NCBI GenBank assembly: GCA_028095005.1
Contig: CM051463.1
Location: 79,899,002-79,963,001 of the forward strand
Source of the DNA: Rhynchospora pubera
Taxonomy: Eukaryota > Streptophyta > Magnoliopsida > Poales > Cyperaceae
Reading direction: 5' to 3'
DNA length: 64,000 nt
Under the pieces are notes generated by a model. It saw nothing but the letters and a program-made list of their open reading frames with translations. It did no database searches and was not told where the DNA came from. The position numbers and the translations under genes are program-made. Shown one piece after another: positions 46,623 to 59,790 of the stretch (position 1 is its first letter; each line of letters starts with the position of its first letter).

Positions 46623-48960
46623 AAATTAGATGTGTAAACTCTATGTAAAAATAAGATTTATAATGGTCCAAGTCCAAACAGTCATCTTTTTGAACCTGGA
46701 GTCTGGAGATCTCCGTTTTACTTTTGAGTTAAACGAGGCATTAAAGAAGTTGATCATATTTAGGAAGTAATTAGCCTTGTTTGGTCTAAACACTATGATT
46801 CGTGGACCAGCTCTCTGTAAATAGACAAATTTCATGAGGGACCATTGCCAGTTATCCAGAGGACAGGACCAGACATGACGTCACTAATGTATATTTTATA
46901 AATAAAAAATATTTAAAAAGAATCCAATTTCTTAAACTCCTTAAGTTATATTTTCTGACTTTGATATGTGTTAAAATTTGTACATGATATATCGAATGGC
47001 TCAAATTTATTATTAGTTTCCTTTGAAGTGAAAATTATATCTTTCCATGCACCGGATAGTGATCAACTTATTATTATAGAATAATAAATGATAAAATAAG
47101 CTGTAATAGACTGCCACAGAAAATCGACGTATTTATTTTTTTTTAATTCCCACCCACACATTAACTTCTACTATAAAATGAGAAAGTTTGCATTCTGAAT
47201 ATACATAATATATATTGCAGTAAAATTTTATTTTTATAAGATGTATATATGTCAGTTTTAAATTTTAGATCCAATTAAGTGTAATTCTATGGTGGACATA
47301 ATTTTTAAATTGAATTTAAATTATGTTATTAATGTCTATTAAAATTTAAAATGAATGATTTAGGTCGATTAAGTCCAGTTGCAAAATTTAGCCCACAACA
47401 TAAGTTGCCCTAAAAAATATTAAAATATATAAAATTTCTAGAACAAACAAAGACTGCGGCCATGTTTCGTAGGAACTTAAGTCATTCTTAACTGAGTTAA
47501 GTCACCAAACATGTCTTAAACTTGAATTGGTAAGAATACTTAACCGCTAATTAGGATTTGAAGTTAAGAAAAAATAGATGATGCCGCATTTTAAATTAAG
47601 ACACCATTAGAGACTTCTTAATTTAAGAAACACAAATTAATCGATATATTTTAAGTTGTTGTCCTTGTCCTAAAAAATATAATACTAATTTTGTAACAAT
47701 GCTCGTCCGGAAAAAAAAAAGAATTTCTAATTTTGTAAAAATGACTGCTGCTTTCTCTTTTCTGAATGCGTCTTTTCGTCTATATATTTTTTCGACATGG
47801 ACTTTTGTAGCACTAATTGTTGCAGTTAATAGCTGAAAGTAAATTATATTACACATTTTTTTTTAAGATAAATTGGAGGTCTAAACCACCCAATTTATTT
47901 TTAAATTAAATGTTTATGAAAGACCCCAGTCAGATTTCGAACCTGCGACCTTTCACTCAAAGAGTAAATTATATTACACATTAAGACTAACAACATATAT
48001 ACATATATTATACAATCTAGGAAAGCTTTAATTTGTTCATCAAAAAAAAAAGGAAAGCTTTAATTTGTGTCCATACTCAATTTTGTGTTCGTACTCGACT
48101 TAAATACAGATATTAATAAACATATTGATTCGAAATAAAACTGTCACAATTCGAATGTACATATTATTTAATTTGAATATAGTTTCTGACCATAAAATTC
48201 CAACGGATATCTCGATCATTTTACAATTAACAACACCGATATTAATAAAAAAATATTATTTTCTTTCTTACTAATTCTTAAATTATACCAAACACAATTT
48301 AGTTCTGATTTCTTAGGATGACTTAAGTAGTTACAAAGTTTTTATGTTTCTAATTTCAACGCATACTTCTATCTCGGGACCAAATCGGAAAAACGGTCTT
48401 CGTAATAATAGGAATGAGCCATGTTATTATTGTGGTTTTTTGAAATCAATTTTGCAGTTGTGTAATGTGTATTTCAAGGACTCTCGTTTGTTGAAATATC
48501 GCGGATTTTTCAAAATTTGAAAAGGCTTGTGTACTTAACTGCGAAAGCGATCTAAATGTTTTTCTCTCAATAAATTAATTCAAAGAAGACCAAAATTTTG
48601 AAATGATCACATGATTATTAATTTCTTTTTTTTTTTTTTGAAACAATACCCATAGAAGGACATCGTGTTAAAGTTGAACAATAAAGAGGCGCGCTTTTCA
48701 ACTAAGCCAAGATAGTAAATAATTTATGAATGCTCAATACAATGTCGGAGACATGTTCTTTACTAGATTGGAAAATTTTATTTTGAGATAATTTAAACAT
48801 AAACAAACAATAGATCTGAGGCAAATTTATTGACCGAAGTGCCAACAAGAGACTGAAGAAATAAACAAAAAAAAATGTTGATACGGGCAGATTGCCACAT
48901 TGGATCCTTCAAAGGAGGAGTGCTGTAAATCTAAGCGCCCCACCATAGGTCAAGTCCAAC
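46623..48960. other. Gene-free AT-rich DNA upstream of the IQD gene
   Basis: No gene recognised. A short segment near 47930-47965 (GATTTCGAACCTGCGACC) is tRNA-like in wording, but no tRNA folds there. The stretch AAGATAAATTGGAGGTCT...CACCCAATTTAT near 47865-47903 resembles one near 32030-32065. These may be ends of an unclassified element. Confidence 0.4.
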
Positions 48961-48980
48961 TTGCACCTTTTCCCTCACAC

Positions 48981-49004
48981 CTCTCTCTCTCTCTCTCTCT
49001 CTCT
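48981..49004 (+). repeat. (CT)n microsatellite in the IQD leader region
   Basis: Twelve CT units, with a second shorter run near 49085-49103. CT-rich tracts are frequent in plant 5' UTRs. The IQD leader appears to be interrupted by an intron, with a donor near 49110 (CTCAG|GTACTT) and an acceptor near 49777 (TGTACAG|GAAAGG). Confidence 0.75.
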
Positions 49005-49833
49005 ATTAATTAAAGACACTACATTGCTTCCATCAGATGGTTTCCTTTGGTTTTCTGACAATCAGGCTCTGAAAGTCACTTCTAATCTCTCTCTCTCTCT
49101 CTCATCTCTCAGGTACTTCTCTTTTTATTTGCTCTATGCTTCGGAACTAGTTCATAAACCTCTTCTTCTATGTTTGTCTTCTCTGATTAGTGGGAATACA
49201 ATTCTTTATTAACTTTCGTCTTCTTTATTATGTTAGATGAAACAGAGAAGAGCTCTTATTATTGATCTGATTCTCGTATTACCTCTATCTTAGTATTGTA
49301 ATTTTTCTTTTTTACTGGCGTTGGGAATTAATTTTCCATGTTAAGTTTTGGAATTGTTATCTTTGACTTATATGGAGGGGTTTTTGATAAAAGCATATTT
49401 GACCTTTTTATGGTTGTGGGCTTATTTGTTAACTCTGTTACGTATTTAATGCACCCATTTTTTTAACATGCTCTTCAAATTTTTTAATTAGTGTTTAATT
49501 TTTCAATCTTCCTTTCTTATTTTCTCATTTTAATGTATTAATATCTAGTGTTCCTTTTCTTACTGGCCGTTTTGGAAATTGAAAATTAATAAATAAGTAT
49601 GACACTTTTGTAGTTAATAACGTGATTTCCGGCTCTCATTATACATGCAAAGCACTAATAATTGTATATTTTATTATTTAATAGATTAGTTTATTGGTTA
49701 GCCGCTCTAACATGAAATCGTTCTTTATGTATTAGTTAATTAGGTCCTAATGTCCTCATTATCTGCATTTGTACAGGAAAGGATCTTCGGTTAGGTTGGA
49801 AGTTTATGCACAAACTGTACCAGGAGTAAGAAA

Positions 49834-52800
49834 ATGGGCTCTGGTGATTGGTTTAAGAGAGTGGTTGGAAAGAAGAAATCAAAATTAAAGGTAATTATAA
49901 TCTCCTTCAAAACTTACTGTGTTAACAATTACCCATTTATTTAGTATTTGGCAAAGAAGCGAGAACAGAAGAGTTAGATTGAATTGCAGCTCTTATTCTT
50001 GTACTTGTTGAATGTTTTTGTCTGCTTGTTTTTGTGTCATATAGACTGGCTGGTTGGGTACTTGGGTTGTGGCTCCGTGTGGGGGGTTGTTCTTTGTCTA
50101 GACAGGTGTGGTATAAGCAGTACTTTTCGAGTTGGTAATAAACCATGTGATAAATTGTTTTCAAATGACGAATCAACAAAGGTAAAGTACTCAAGTAATT
50201 TAGATGGGCAAAGCTTTTCTAATTTTAAGCTTTACCAAACTTGAATTTCATTGTTGAAATATTAGGCGCAGATTCAGTGAATAGTTGATCATAGTGAATT
50301 TAAGTAGACTGTTCTCACAGGTTTCTGACAGTCAGAAGACTAATGGAATCAAGGCGAAGAGTTTCAAGTTTTTGAAGAGTAACAGCACAGGTTCCAATAT
50401 AAACATTGAGGAGCTGGCTGCAGTTCGAATTCAAACCGCTTATCGTAGGTATAAGGTAATACATATAGTTACTTTTTAATTTATACTTGAGTTTTGAACT
50501 TTCCTAAATGCAAAGATTGTTTGCGTTCTTTTGGCTCCGTTTGGATGCGTTGAGAATAAGGTAGGAAGAAGGAAGAAGAGAAGAAATTTATTGGGAATGG
50601 GTAAATTTATTGGGAAGTGTGTAACTTTTGTGAAGAGTTTGGATGCTTAGAAATAAATTTATTGGTAAAAAGTGGTTATTCCTTATTCCTTATTCCGGGA
50701 AGAAGCCATCCAAACGGAGCCTTTAGTTGTTAACTTTTGCACCGTTAATTCCTATCCTACTATGGTGTTTGCTGGTCATCTGTGCAATATTGCACAACTT
50801 AAAGTCAGGTGGGAACTGCAGTGGAATTGGAGTTATATCGAGATGCTTTGTATAATTGAGAGTCAATATGATGGTTACGAAGATTAAAATGATGTCTTTC
50901 TTAAATGTTTGATGCTTAGTTGGTATTGAAGGGGCAAATAGGGAACTTCTTGGAAAAATAGTATTTTTACTATACTGGTACAGCAGTTGGAATTTGTATC
51001 ACTTTTTCAACATCTCATTTTCCTTTTTGTTCTTTATTAACTCATGCTTTTTGTAGGCAAGGAAAACTCTGCGATGCTTAAGAGGTATTAAAAGACTGAA
51101 CAGGGTTATTTTAAGCCATCCAGTAAATAAGCAAGCAGCAGCTGCACTGGATTATATACAATCATGGAACCGAATTCAAACTGAAGTTAGAAACAGACGC
51201 GTGTATATGGTTACTGAAGCACGAAATAAGCAGAAAAAACAAGAGAACCAGCAAAAACTCGAGGCCAAGCTTCATGACATAGAGGTTAAAGTTCTAAATT
51301 TCCTGTTACCTATCATATCAGTCAACACAATTATATGGTTTATGGCCAAATTCTGTTAGATTATTGACAATAAGTGCCACTCTGTTGTATTCATTATGGT
51401 GATAATAAAATTGTAAAATGATTAAATTACTTTTATAAGGGGAATACTTTTTTCAAGACTTGTCATCTGCACAGGGAATATATTGATATTAAGGTGTATT
51501 CCGAAATGTTTCATATTATATGAGAAAAAGGTTATGCATGACGTTTATGTGCAAAGAAGATACCATAGTGCACTTATGCCCTTTTTGTTCTGTAGTATTG
51601 CAACTACCATTCTGTTAAATTTGCACATACCTGTATAGTTTAGTCAGGGAGAGAAAATCAAACATATTAGAAAAACTTAGTTGAATTGTCATTCACATAA
51701 AAAGTTACATTACACATACAGAAACACTCTGTTAAACAATATTTTATTTTGAAATCTCCATAAATCCTTAACAAAATCCATTAAAAGAATGTACAATTAA
51801 AGAGAATAGAAGCAGATCTTCTGGTAACACCAAAATGGTAAGCAGCTGGAGCTGCATTATATGGAAATCCAAGAGTGAAGATCTCAATTATTCCACATTC
51901 CTTTTATGGGAATTAAAATTGTGAAAGAATTCCTTTTACTATATGTATTCAATTATTCATTGACCAAATGAATCTGTATTCTTTCCTAATTCTTAGTTCT
52001 TTGAACTGGTCAAATAAAAGGTTGACTGGTGTGGAGGGTCAGATAGTATGGATGTAATTCTAGCAAGGGTTCAACAAAGAGAAGAAGCAGCTGTGAAACG
52101 CGAAAGGACAATGGCATATGCATATTTACATCAGGTTTGCTCTCGTCTTATTTCTCAATGAAAATTGAGACTAAAATGATACGTTATGCTATGATTACAT
52201 TTTACCTTTTCTTTGTATCCCATTTTCACTTTGACATTACAGATCCAACATTCAATGTGAAGCTATTTACTTTTATGAACCTTTTATCCAAAAAAAAAAA
52301 AAAATTTGATGTTTTGCGATATTTTGATAATAATAATGCATCAGAGCAAATCTAATGCTAGGAATTGACATTTTGAATTAGTAATATAAAACTACGAGGA
52401 AATAATAGTTTATATTTTGCATTCTTTGGAGAGTTCTTGTAGATAATGCATCAGATTAATGTATAGATATATATGGATTTCATCTGGCGAACACAGTAGA
52501 GTAGTTTACACCTTCAGTTACCCTGATTGAATTTTGTTTTCCCATGTGGAAGCTATTTAACAGTTCTTACATCTTAAACATGTTTGCTATGCTCTGAACA
52601 TCTTAGTGGAGAGCAAGGCCAGGAATCAATCTGGGTCCTTTCGTCTATGGAACTGGGAAAAATGGCTGGGGATGGAGCTGGACTGACCGTTGGATTGCTG
52701 CTCGACCATGGGAGCCTAGGGTTTCATTTAATTCTACGAACCTGAATAAGAAGCTGCCAAAGATATCAAGCAAGGTAAGCAACAATGCAATCAATGCAGT

Positions 52801-53185
52801 TCCACAGGCATCAACTTCAAATGATACTACCACGAACGATGCAAAAGAGTCTAAAATTAAGACCCCACCCCGCCAATCCGAAGAGAAAAAAGAACAAAAG
52901 GAACCCAAAACAAAAGAAGTCCGTTCAAATAGTTCTGCCCCAAATGGTTCAAAAAAGTCAAAAATCAAGACCGCGCCGCAACAAGCCGAAGAGAAAGCTG
53001 AACAAAAGGAATCCAGAGCAAAAGAAGTCAGTTCAAACAATAGTATTCCAAATGGTGTAAAGCAGTCAAAAACCAAGACCCCACCACGGCCATCTGAGGA
53101 AAAAAACGAACAGAAGGAACTCAAAACAAAAGAAGCCCGTTCATTGAACCTGAAATCTAAGAGTGCAAAGGTGAATAAGGAATAG
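49834..53185 (+). CDS. IQ67-domain (IQD) calmodulin-binding protein
   Basis: Five exons (49834-49890, 50321-50455, 51057-51284, 52021-52134, 52607-53185), all GT-AG, give 370 residues. The start MGSGDWFKRVVGKKKSKLK is family-like. An IQ67 domain follows: AAVRIQTAYRRYKARKTLRC, LRGIKRLNRVILSHPVNKQA, then YIQSWNRIQTEVRNRR. The segments KLEAKLHDIEVDWCGGSDSM, REEAAVKRERTMAYAYLHQW and WGWSWTDRWIAARPWEPR point to the IQD5/IQD9 branch. The IQ motif is split by an intron at the conserved place in the family. Such proteins bind calmodulin and decorate microtubules or membranes as scaffolds. The C-terminus is highly charged and carries three 36-residue repeats. Intron 2 contains a 189-bp MITE. Confidence 0.93.
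50533..50721. mobile_element. MITE of the GGGGCCGTTTGG family in IQD intron 2 (189 bp)
   Basis: The inverted termini are GGCTCCGTTTGGATGCG and CATCCAAACGGAGCC. The flanking TTT repeats are at 50530-50532 and 50722-50724. The core GGGAAGTGTGTAACTTTTGT and GAAATAAATTTATTGG matches the family, partly duplicated internally. Confidence 0.88.
52850..53173 (+). repeat. Three 108-bp in-frame repeats in the IQD C-terminus
   Basis: Each unit encodes about 36 residues of the form SKIKTPPRQSEEKKEQKE...KEVRSNSSAPNG. The first two units are full and the third diverges at its end. The segment is Lys/Glu-rich and probably disordered. Confidence 0.88.
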
Positions 53186-53972
53186 ATTATTGGTGGTTTT
53201 TCCAGTTTGTTTCAGATGCAAATTGGTTGCCATCATCTTGTAAATTTTAATAATTTCATATTTGCCCTTTGAGAAATTGCTCAAATTTCAAGTCAGTGCC
53301 TCGTAGAAGTACAAGTATTTGGGTGAGTGTACTTCTATGTGTGCATTTGAAATAAATTGATGTTTCATTAATACATACAACCTTTGGAAGTTCATACGTG
53401 ACAGCTTAATTGCTTCTTTTCAAAGGGTAAATATGAAATTATAAATAACTAACAAGAGGAAAGGTTCCATATGTTGGAAAGATGGAACTTAATTTGCCGA
53501 TAGATATTATAATGTTGAATTTTTTTTTTGGGTTTGTGATTGCATTTTTAGCATTAGGAGAGGAAAATGTTAAAAAGAGAAAAACTGAAACACCGTTTGA
53601 CGAGCTTGGTTATAGGATAGTTGTCAGTATTTGTTTATTTATAATATATTTTTTTATTTCGTGTGGTGTTGTAATAAGATAATGGTGTGCTCTCTAGGTG
53701 ATAAATTAATTGGTCAGTTTAAGCTCGTGTCCGTTCCTATTTTTTGAGCTTAAATTTTTTATGAGATTTGTTCTGCCCTCTCTAGATTCCTCTAGCGAAA
53801 AACATTTGAGCAAATCATTCTGAAAAACAAAACAGACCTTTCAACTAACTTTTCAAATAAAGAAGCATATCACGAGTAAAATAGGTGACTAGCATTCGAA
53901 TATCTTGATCTTGGCCGTTGAAGACAAATAGTGTTAAAATCAACCACTCTCTTGTTTTCATTAAAAAGTGGA
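53186..53972. other. IQD 3' flank and convergent spacer to the BAHD gene
   Basis: Contains the presumed 3' UTRs of the plus-strand IQD gene and the minus-strand BAHD gene. A T-run lies at 53520-53529. No other gene recognised. Confidence 0.5.
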
Positions 53973-55967
53973 TCATTCCAAGAAAATTTTCATATCCTTT
54001 TTGAAAGATTCCAAATTCGCCTCATCCAAACAAACTAAAATTTTGAAACCTTTGTTCTCCTTTCTGTCATCAGCACTATATGGCAAGAAAAAACATGGCT
54101 CAACACTACCGAGCAGCTTCCATGACAGAGGCATCACACTAATAGGCGGGCCCCACCCAAAATCCAGTTCTGAGTGGCCGAGACGCCTCCAGTCAGTAAA
54201 TGCACTTACTCTTGTACCAGCAGTAATGCCTTTGGCAAAATGCAGCTCCTGGAAATCAATATAGGATCTAACATACTCGTTGTTTATGTATCTTTTGCTG
54301 TCTCTTATCATAGCTGTAATTTCCCAAAGTGGTTGATTTGTTAGCTCATGTGCAGTGAGAGTGACATATACTGGTACACAGACATTGCCCCAGTAGCCGG
54401 CAGGTAGTGGTGGGTCTAGTATTTTGCTAATATTCATGGAGTATACCATCTTGACAACTTCATCTGAGTTCAGCTGAGAGGCTTTAATCCTGTTATATAA
54501 ATTAAACCATAAACATTTGAAAGGAGTGCATTACATAGTTTTTTTTGTGATCATGGAGAGACATCTTAAAAACGTTCGTAGTTGCACAATACACTTATTT
54601 ATTGGTAAAAGCGTTTCACTCTGTTCTAAAGTACAGAAAGGCCTTTTTGCATAATTAAATTAACTTTGTCATCAAAGAAATTTGTTTGGCCAAAAGTTAC
54701 ATAATATTTTGATATGATAAATGTTTTTTAGAATTTAAGTTTTGAAAAATGAAACCTGGAATGCCAAATGAACGCACTCAATGCTTCAAATGTAGTGAAA
54801 TTGAAACCTAATCCAGCCTCCTCATTGAGTCGGTTCCTGAACTTTTCAACACACTTGTTATTGACATCGAACCATTCTTTCACCAGTCGGCGACTCCCCC
54901 CACATTGGTCCTGATTCCAGTACGTCCCATGCTTCACCACATTAGCATCCAGTATTAACGTCTTATCAATTGGTACATGAAGAGTTGGGGGAATTCTGGG
55001 TCCTAGTAACTCAGTTCGGTCCCACAGTGGTTGGATAACTGGTCTGCTTTCACCACGTGTAAAATGAGCAATGCAACCTAAGAATTGGTTCGCACCAGCG
55101 CCATCACACAATACATGGTGTACGCACATCCCAAATGCAAACCCTCCACATGAGAATCGGGTGATCTGTCTTCAAATGGAATAATTAGGTTGAAATTTGC
55201 TTGAATGATATTCTTGAAACAATTGCCAGCTCATTGAAATTTATAAAAAAACATTGGATTTTTCAGATAATATACCAATACTTTTATTTGTATATTTCAA
55301 TACAAAATTAAATAGACAGGGTTGCAGTCCAAATCGTGAAATGTTTCGTGCTGTGCTTGGCTTAATTGAAACTAAGTGTTGGGTTAAACTGTACAAGTTC
55401 TTTTTAATCATTGAATACTAAGCTGAAAATTGATACAGATCAGTAATGAGATTAATAATGGAAATTGGTTTTGAACCACAATTCCTAGAAGTATAACTTA
55501 ATCTTTCTACATCACTTAGGTAGTTAGGTTTAACTTCTAACCTGGAGAGCAAGAAGGGGTGTGTTGTCAGCCTGATCTAAATCAGGTGACAGCTGATTTA
55601 AAAATAGAGAATCAGGCTGGCATGAAGCCAGATCACTCAGTCGAACCTCAGTTACAGCCCGGATTAGTGGAATGGAATCAGAAGGAGTGCACTGTATCTC
55701 AGGCCGGGAACCTGGTTCCCGGCAATGGAGGGATCCAGTCAGTGGGAAAAAGAGAGACAGTGCAGCAGAAACAACTTCAGGGGAGATGACCAAGAATGGG
55801 TCCTTTTCCGGTGAGTTGTCGGGTTTTGAATAAAGACGGAGAGTGCGAAATGTGACATGGAGGTTTCGGTCAGTGTCAAGGTGAGATAGAGGAAGAGTGA
55901 GAGAGGGGGAAGAAGTTGGGGGAGGTGATGCAGAAATGGGAATTCTTTCTATGATTTGAACTTCCAT
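53973..55967 (-). CDS. BAHD-family acyl-CoA-dependent acyltransferase
   Basis: Three minus-strand exons (55967-55542, 55165-54756, 54489-53973) join in frame to 450 residues, the usual BAHD length. The catalytic motif HXXXD is HHVLCDG (His159, Asp163) near the middle, and the structural motif DFGWG is at 388-392; both are intact. The N-terminal half has LPLSHLDTDRNLHVTFRTLR and the LFFPLTGSL segment typical of the family. BAHD enzymes move acyl groups from CoA thioesters to alcohols or amines in the cytosol. The acceptor cannot be told from sequence. The start is the MEVQIIERI methionine; an upstream in-frame extension exists but lacks family similarity. A TATA box lies ~35 bp upstream, implying a very short leader. 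No disruption is seen. Confidence 0.93.
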
Positions 55968-56001
55968 GTTTTTGGTTTGATTTGGGTTTGTTCTGGTTTT
56001 G

Positions 56002-56009
56002 CATTTATA
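56002..56009 (-). promoter_or_regulatory. Candidate TATA box of the BAHD gene
   Basis: On the minus strand the site reads CCCTATAAATGC, a good plant TATA match, with the start codon at 55967. The implied leader would be only about 5-15 bases, so the true promoter may lie further upstream. Confidence 0.45.
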
Positions 56010-56533
56010 GGGAAGTCTGAAGTCTGAACTGTGATGGCAATAGAATAGAGGAATTGAAGTTAGAAGGGAGGTAGGTAGGTGGTGGTCGGAGCTGGTGGAG
56101 GCTTTTGGGAAGAGTCGACGTGGAAGGACGGCCACCATAATTGCAAGGTTTGAAATAAAGGAGAAATCCAGGTGAACTAGGACTATAATTGGGTGGTGGA
56201 CTAGACAGGCAAGTTCTTTTGGAAGGAAACTTGAGATGGGGCGGTATGAAATATAAAATTTTTTGAGAGTGTTGACAGAATATGAAGTATAAATTTGAGT
56301 GAAGTTATTTTTCTTAAATGCATGAAGAAAATTTATCATGTCGAATTTCTAATTTGTCAAGTTTATTATATAAAATTAAGACGTTTACATTACATAAAAA
56401 GAACAAAAATATATAAAAGGTTTTTAACTCTTAATTTTAGACCTATAAATTCTGGGGACGAAAAAGAATGAAACATTTAATAGGATCAAAATCAATGACT
56501 ATAAAGTCAAGAGTCCATTCATTTCAATGAACA
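56010..56533. other. Upstream flank of the BAHD gene
   Basis: Includes a CT-rich region on the minus strand to about 56110 and then AT-rich DNA up to the Mutator-like element. No other gene recognised. Confidence 0.5.
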
Positions 56534-57321
56534 TAAAATTTGGGAAAATTTTTATCTATGACAAAAATACCTCTAACAATTTTAAAAAAGACAAAACATT
56601 CTCTGAAATTAAAAAAAAACACAACTATAACTGCATGCTATTGCCGTTATAGTCCAGTCTTATAGCGGTAATGCTATTGCCGCTATAGGAGACTATAGAG
56701 GCATTGCTATTGCCGCTATAGCGTTTTTTTTTTTTCTGACACCTCTGTTTTCTTTTGATTTTTTCCGTAATGTCGGAGAGAGAGAGAGAGATGTGCTTTA
56801 ACTGCATTAAACACAAAGAGAGATGGGGTTTAGAATTTTTTTTGCGCAATGTCTTCTTTTTTTTCTTTGCCGTTTTACTTTGCACGTTAAATTTTTTTTC
56901 TTTTCGTTTTATTTTGTTTTTATTTTACTTTTGTTTATTATTTGAATAACTTGTAATGCAATTTTACATAATTTTTACATATATATGATTAATATTTTTT
57001 AAATTGTTCAATTTTATTTGTATGTAGGGTTCTTTAAACTGACACGACACGAGTACGGAATTGGCACGATATGACACGACACGAGTACGAAATTGGCACG
57101 ACACGATCGTGTTATCGTGCCGTGTTAGTAATCTTGAAAAATTAATTCGATTTGACACGACACGACTAACACGCAACACAATACGAATTTAATTTTTAAA
57201 ATTACAAAAAATAACATCATAAACATATTTTTTAAATTGATTTTATATTAAAATTCAAATTATAACCGCACTTTATTTTAAATTTTTTAATTTATTTTTT
57301 AATCTTTTAACGTATATTTAC

Positions 57322-59790
57322 TGTTATACCTTGGATTTTATTTTGTGTCCTTAAATTTTTTTTTGAAACTTTTAGTGCTTTTATTTATTTTATAGTTAGA
57401 CTTCTATGTGCCTACTTTTATGTTGCACAAAAATTAATTTCTTGCAACACGAGATGTTTTATAATACTCTAAAATTAGTAAATAATTTCTGAAATTAAGT
57501 TTGATCTTTTCTACAACTTTTAGAATATAAGTTTTACTTGCTTAAATATTAGAAGAGAAAACTATCTTTTCTTAAAAAAAGAAAAGAATTGCAATTTTCT
57601 TTTCCTCAATCATATTTATATTGGTGCATTTGAAATCCTTAAATTCTGAATTTTTTTTTTCATGATATGGTCTACAATAGTTGTCAATATGACAAGATTG
57701 TCCACATGTAAGCTTCATTCTATTTTATACAAAATAAATGGAGCAACCAATCAACTCAAGACCACCTAGTTTGTATAACTCCATTAATTTTCTCTCTTGT
57801 TTGTAATGTCTCACTTCCAAGTAGGGCCCAGTTGTCATTGAGACAAATGAAGAACATTGAGTGTTTCACCCACCATTTCACCACTTAAAACAGACCAGTC
57901 CTCTTCACTTTGTTTTTAACGCCATCTCCATCTCCTCTTCATCTTTTTCTCTTGCTCTCCTACTCCATGAAAACCCGTGTTTTGTGTTTTGTGAGGAAAG
58001 GAAGCATCTTATTAACACTAAAAATCAAACAAAAATCAGAATTTGAAAGAGAATAGTGAGGAGAGCATGGTGCTGCCCTTGTTTAGAACAAATCGACCTT
58101 GTGAAGAGATATGATGGAATCCTAACCAACTTGGAAAGGAGAGGGGTTGCATCAGAGTTAGAATTGTGCATCCATTGATCATTTGTAGCATAGAAGGTAC
58201 TTGTTTTCCAAATGAAATTTTAATATAAAAGTGTATTTTAATTTTCGTTGATGTTTTAAGCTAAATTTTCTTAATATTCAAATTTAAGTTTGTGTGTTGC
58301 TGAACCTATTTGACAAATGAGTGAAGTCTTGACAATTATTTACTATTTGGGTTTCCTTAAGTTGTTTTAACACCTTATATAAAACACACTATGGCTGGAA
58401 TTAAATTTTGAAAAAAATTATATAGAAAATTCTTGTTTTACTAAAGTTATACTCATAATCTGTTTTTATCTAGGCGCTGGAATTTTTAGAAGTATTTTGT
58501 ATTTTTCATGGTGTGCTATTATGTTTTGCTCATTATTAGAAATTATTAAAAGTACAAGTGCCTAACTATATATATATGGTACAACCTCAAAACCGACTAC
58601 ATCATTAGACAAAAGTTTATGGCTGTTTTGAATATAAATTTCTGGCTTCAAATTATGTTTTGAGTTGAGACTTAGGACCAGAATTTGTTATTGTAGAATC
58701 AGGATGTGTGTCAAAGCCGGAGACGGCCGATACAGTTGACGGAGTTTAGGATTATTGCTTGTTTGTTGCTTGCTTGTTTTATTTTGCTAGCAGGTACGGA
58801 TTCCGTACGAAACTCAACTATATGCTTTTTGGAATAATTATTTGCATTGCATAATTGAATATTTCATCGCATCATTTAGCATATGCTTATAGTTATTATT
58901 GGTATTAGTTGGAAATATGCATATTGAATGGTTGTCGATTGAATTGAAATGTGTTTAATTGAATTGATTTGGTTTGTGAGTTTCAAGTAAAATAAAACTC
59001 AATGTCCAAAAGGGACTGGTTTGGAAGCAGCCGAAAAACTCCATGTCCTTAGGGATTGGTTTGTGAGTAGCCGAAAAACTCAATGTCCAAAGGGACTGGT
59101 TTGTGAGCAACCGAAAAACTCTCAATTGTGTATGCATACATTGGTTTGTGAGCAACCGAAAAACTCTCATTTGCCTCGACTGATTGATCTGATTACCAGG
59201 CTTGCATTTAGAATAGATTGCCAAATTTGAAGCCATAAACAAAAGTTGCTTTACTTGTAATTGTATGTGATCTGAATTTGATTAGTATTGGCTTATAAGT
59301 GCATTTCATATTGGTATGATGTCTGACTGATCTGTACTGTATATCTATTTGTAGATCTTATATTATTATTATTATTATTATTATTATTCTTGGTCGGTAA
59401 TTAGTTCCGAAACATATATCGTTGAGTATCATGTGGCTGGAACTAAATACCGTACTGAGATAAATATATATATTTATCTCATTCCTTGCTTTTGCATTTG
59501 TTTCCACAAATTGGTTGTGGGTTTCAGGTTTCGGATCGAGTGCTGGAAAGCGAGACGAGCAGCGGGCCAATAGATTTTAGTCGTGCTTAGCAACCTATAT
59601 AACCAGACTGTTATAGCATTTATATTATATTTAAATGAATATTCTTTTTATTTAGATTTGACATGTAAATTAATTGTATAAAATTTACTTTAAATTGCAA
59701 ATTAAGCATAAGTAAGCCTTGCGGATGCATAGGCCGCGGCGGGCACTCCGTCTTTTGTCGTCCAGTTACGGTATTCGACGGGGTGTCACA
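57322..59790 (-). mobile_element. Solo LTR (2,469 bp) nested in the Mutator-like element
   Basis: On the plus strand it reads TGTTATACCTTGG...CGACGGGGTGTCACA with exact 5-bp TSD TTTAC (57317-57321 and 59791-59795). Reversed, it starts TGTGACACCCCGTCG, the form common at 5' ends of Ty3/gypsy LTRs, so minus orientation is likely. No retrotransposon domain is present. It contains a minisatellite at 58968-59165 and an (ATT)n run near 59362-59388. Confidence 0.88.
58968..59165 (+). repeat. Minisatellite inside the solo LTR, unit ~40-50 bp
   Basis: The words GGTTTGTGAGCAACCGAAAA and ACTC(A)ATGTCC recur four to five times with small changes, starting near 58968, 59018, 59058, 59096 and 59141. Confidence 0.8.

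Noticed and set aside
47930..47965. tRNA-like wording GATTTCGAACCTGCGACC
   Set aside because: No acceptor, D or anticodon stems could be paired around it.
47455..48330. Possible inverted-repeat element around CTTAAGTCAT/ATGACTTAAG words
   Set aside because: Match too short and no target duplication found.
52645..53124. 159-codon minus-strand frame with repeats
   Set aside because: Antisense shadow of the repeated IQD C-terminus.
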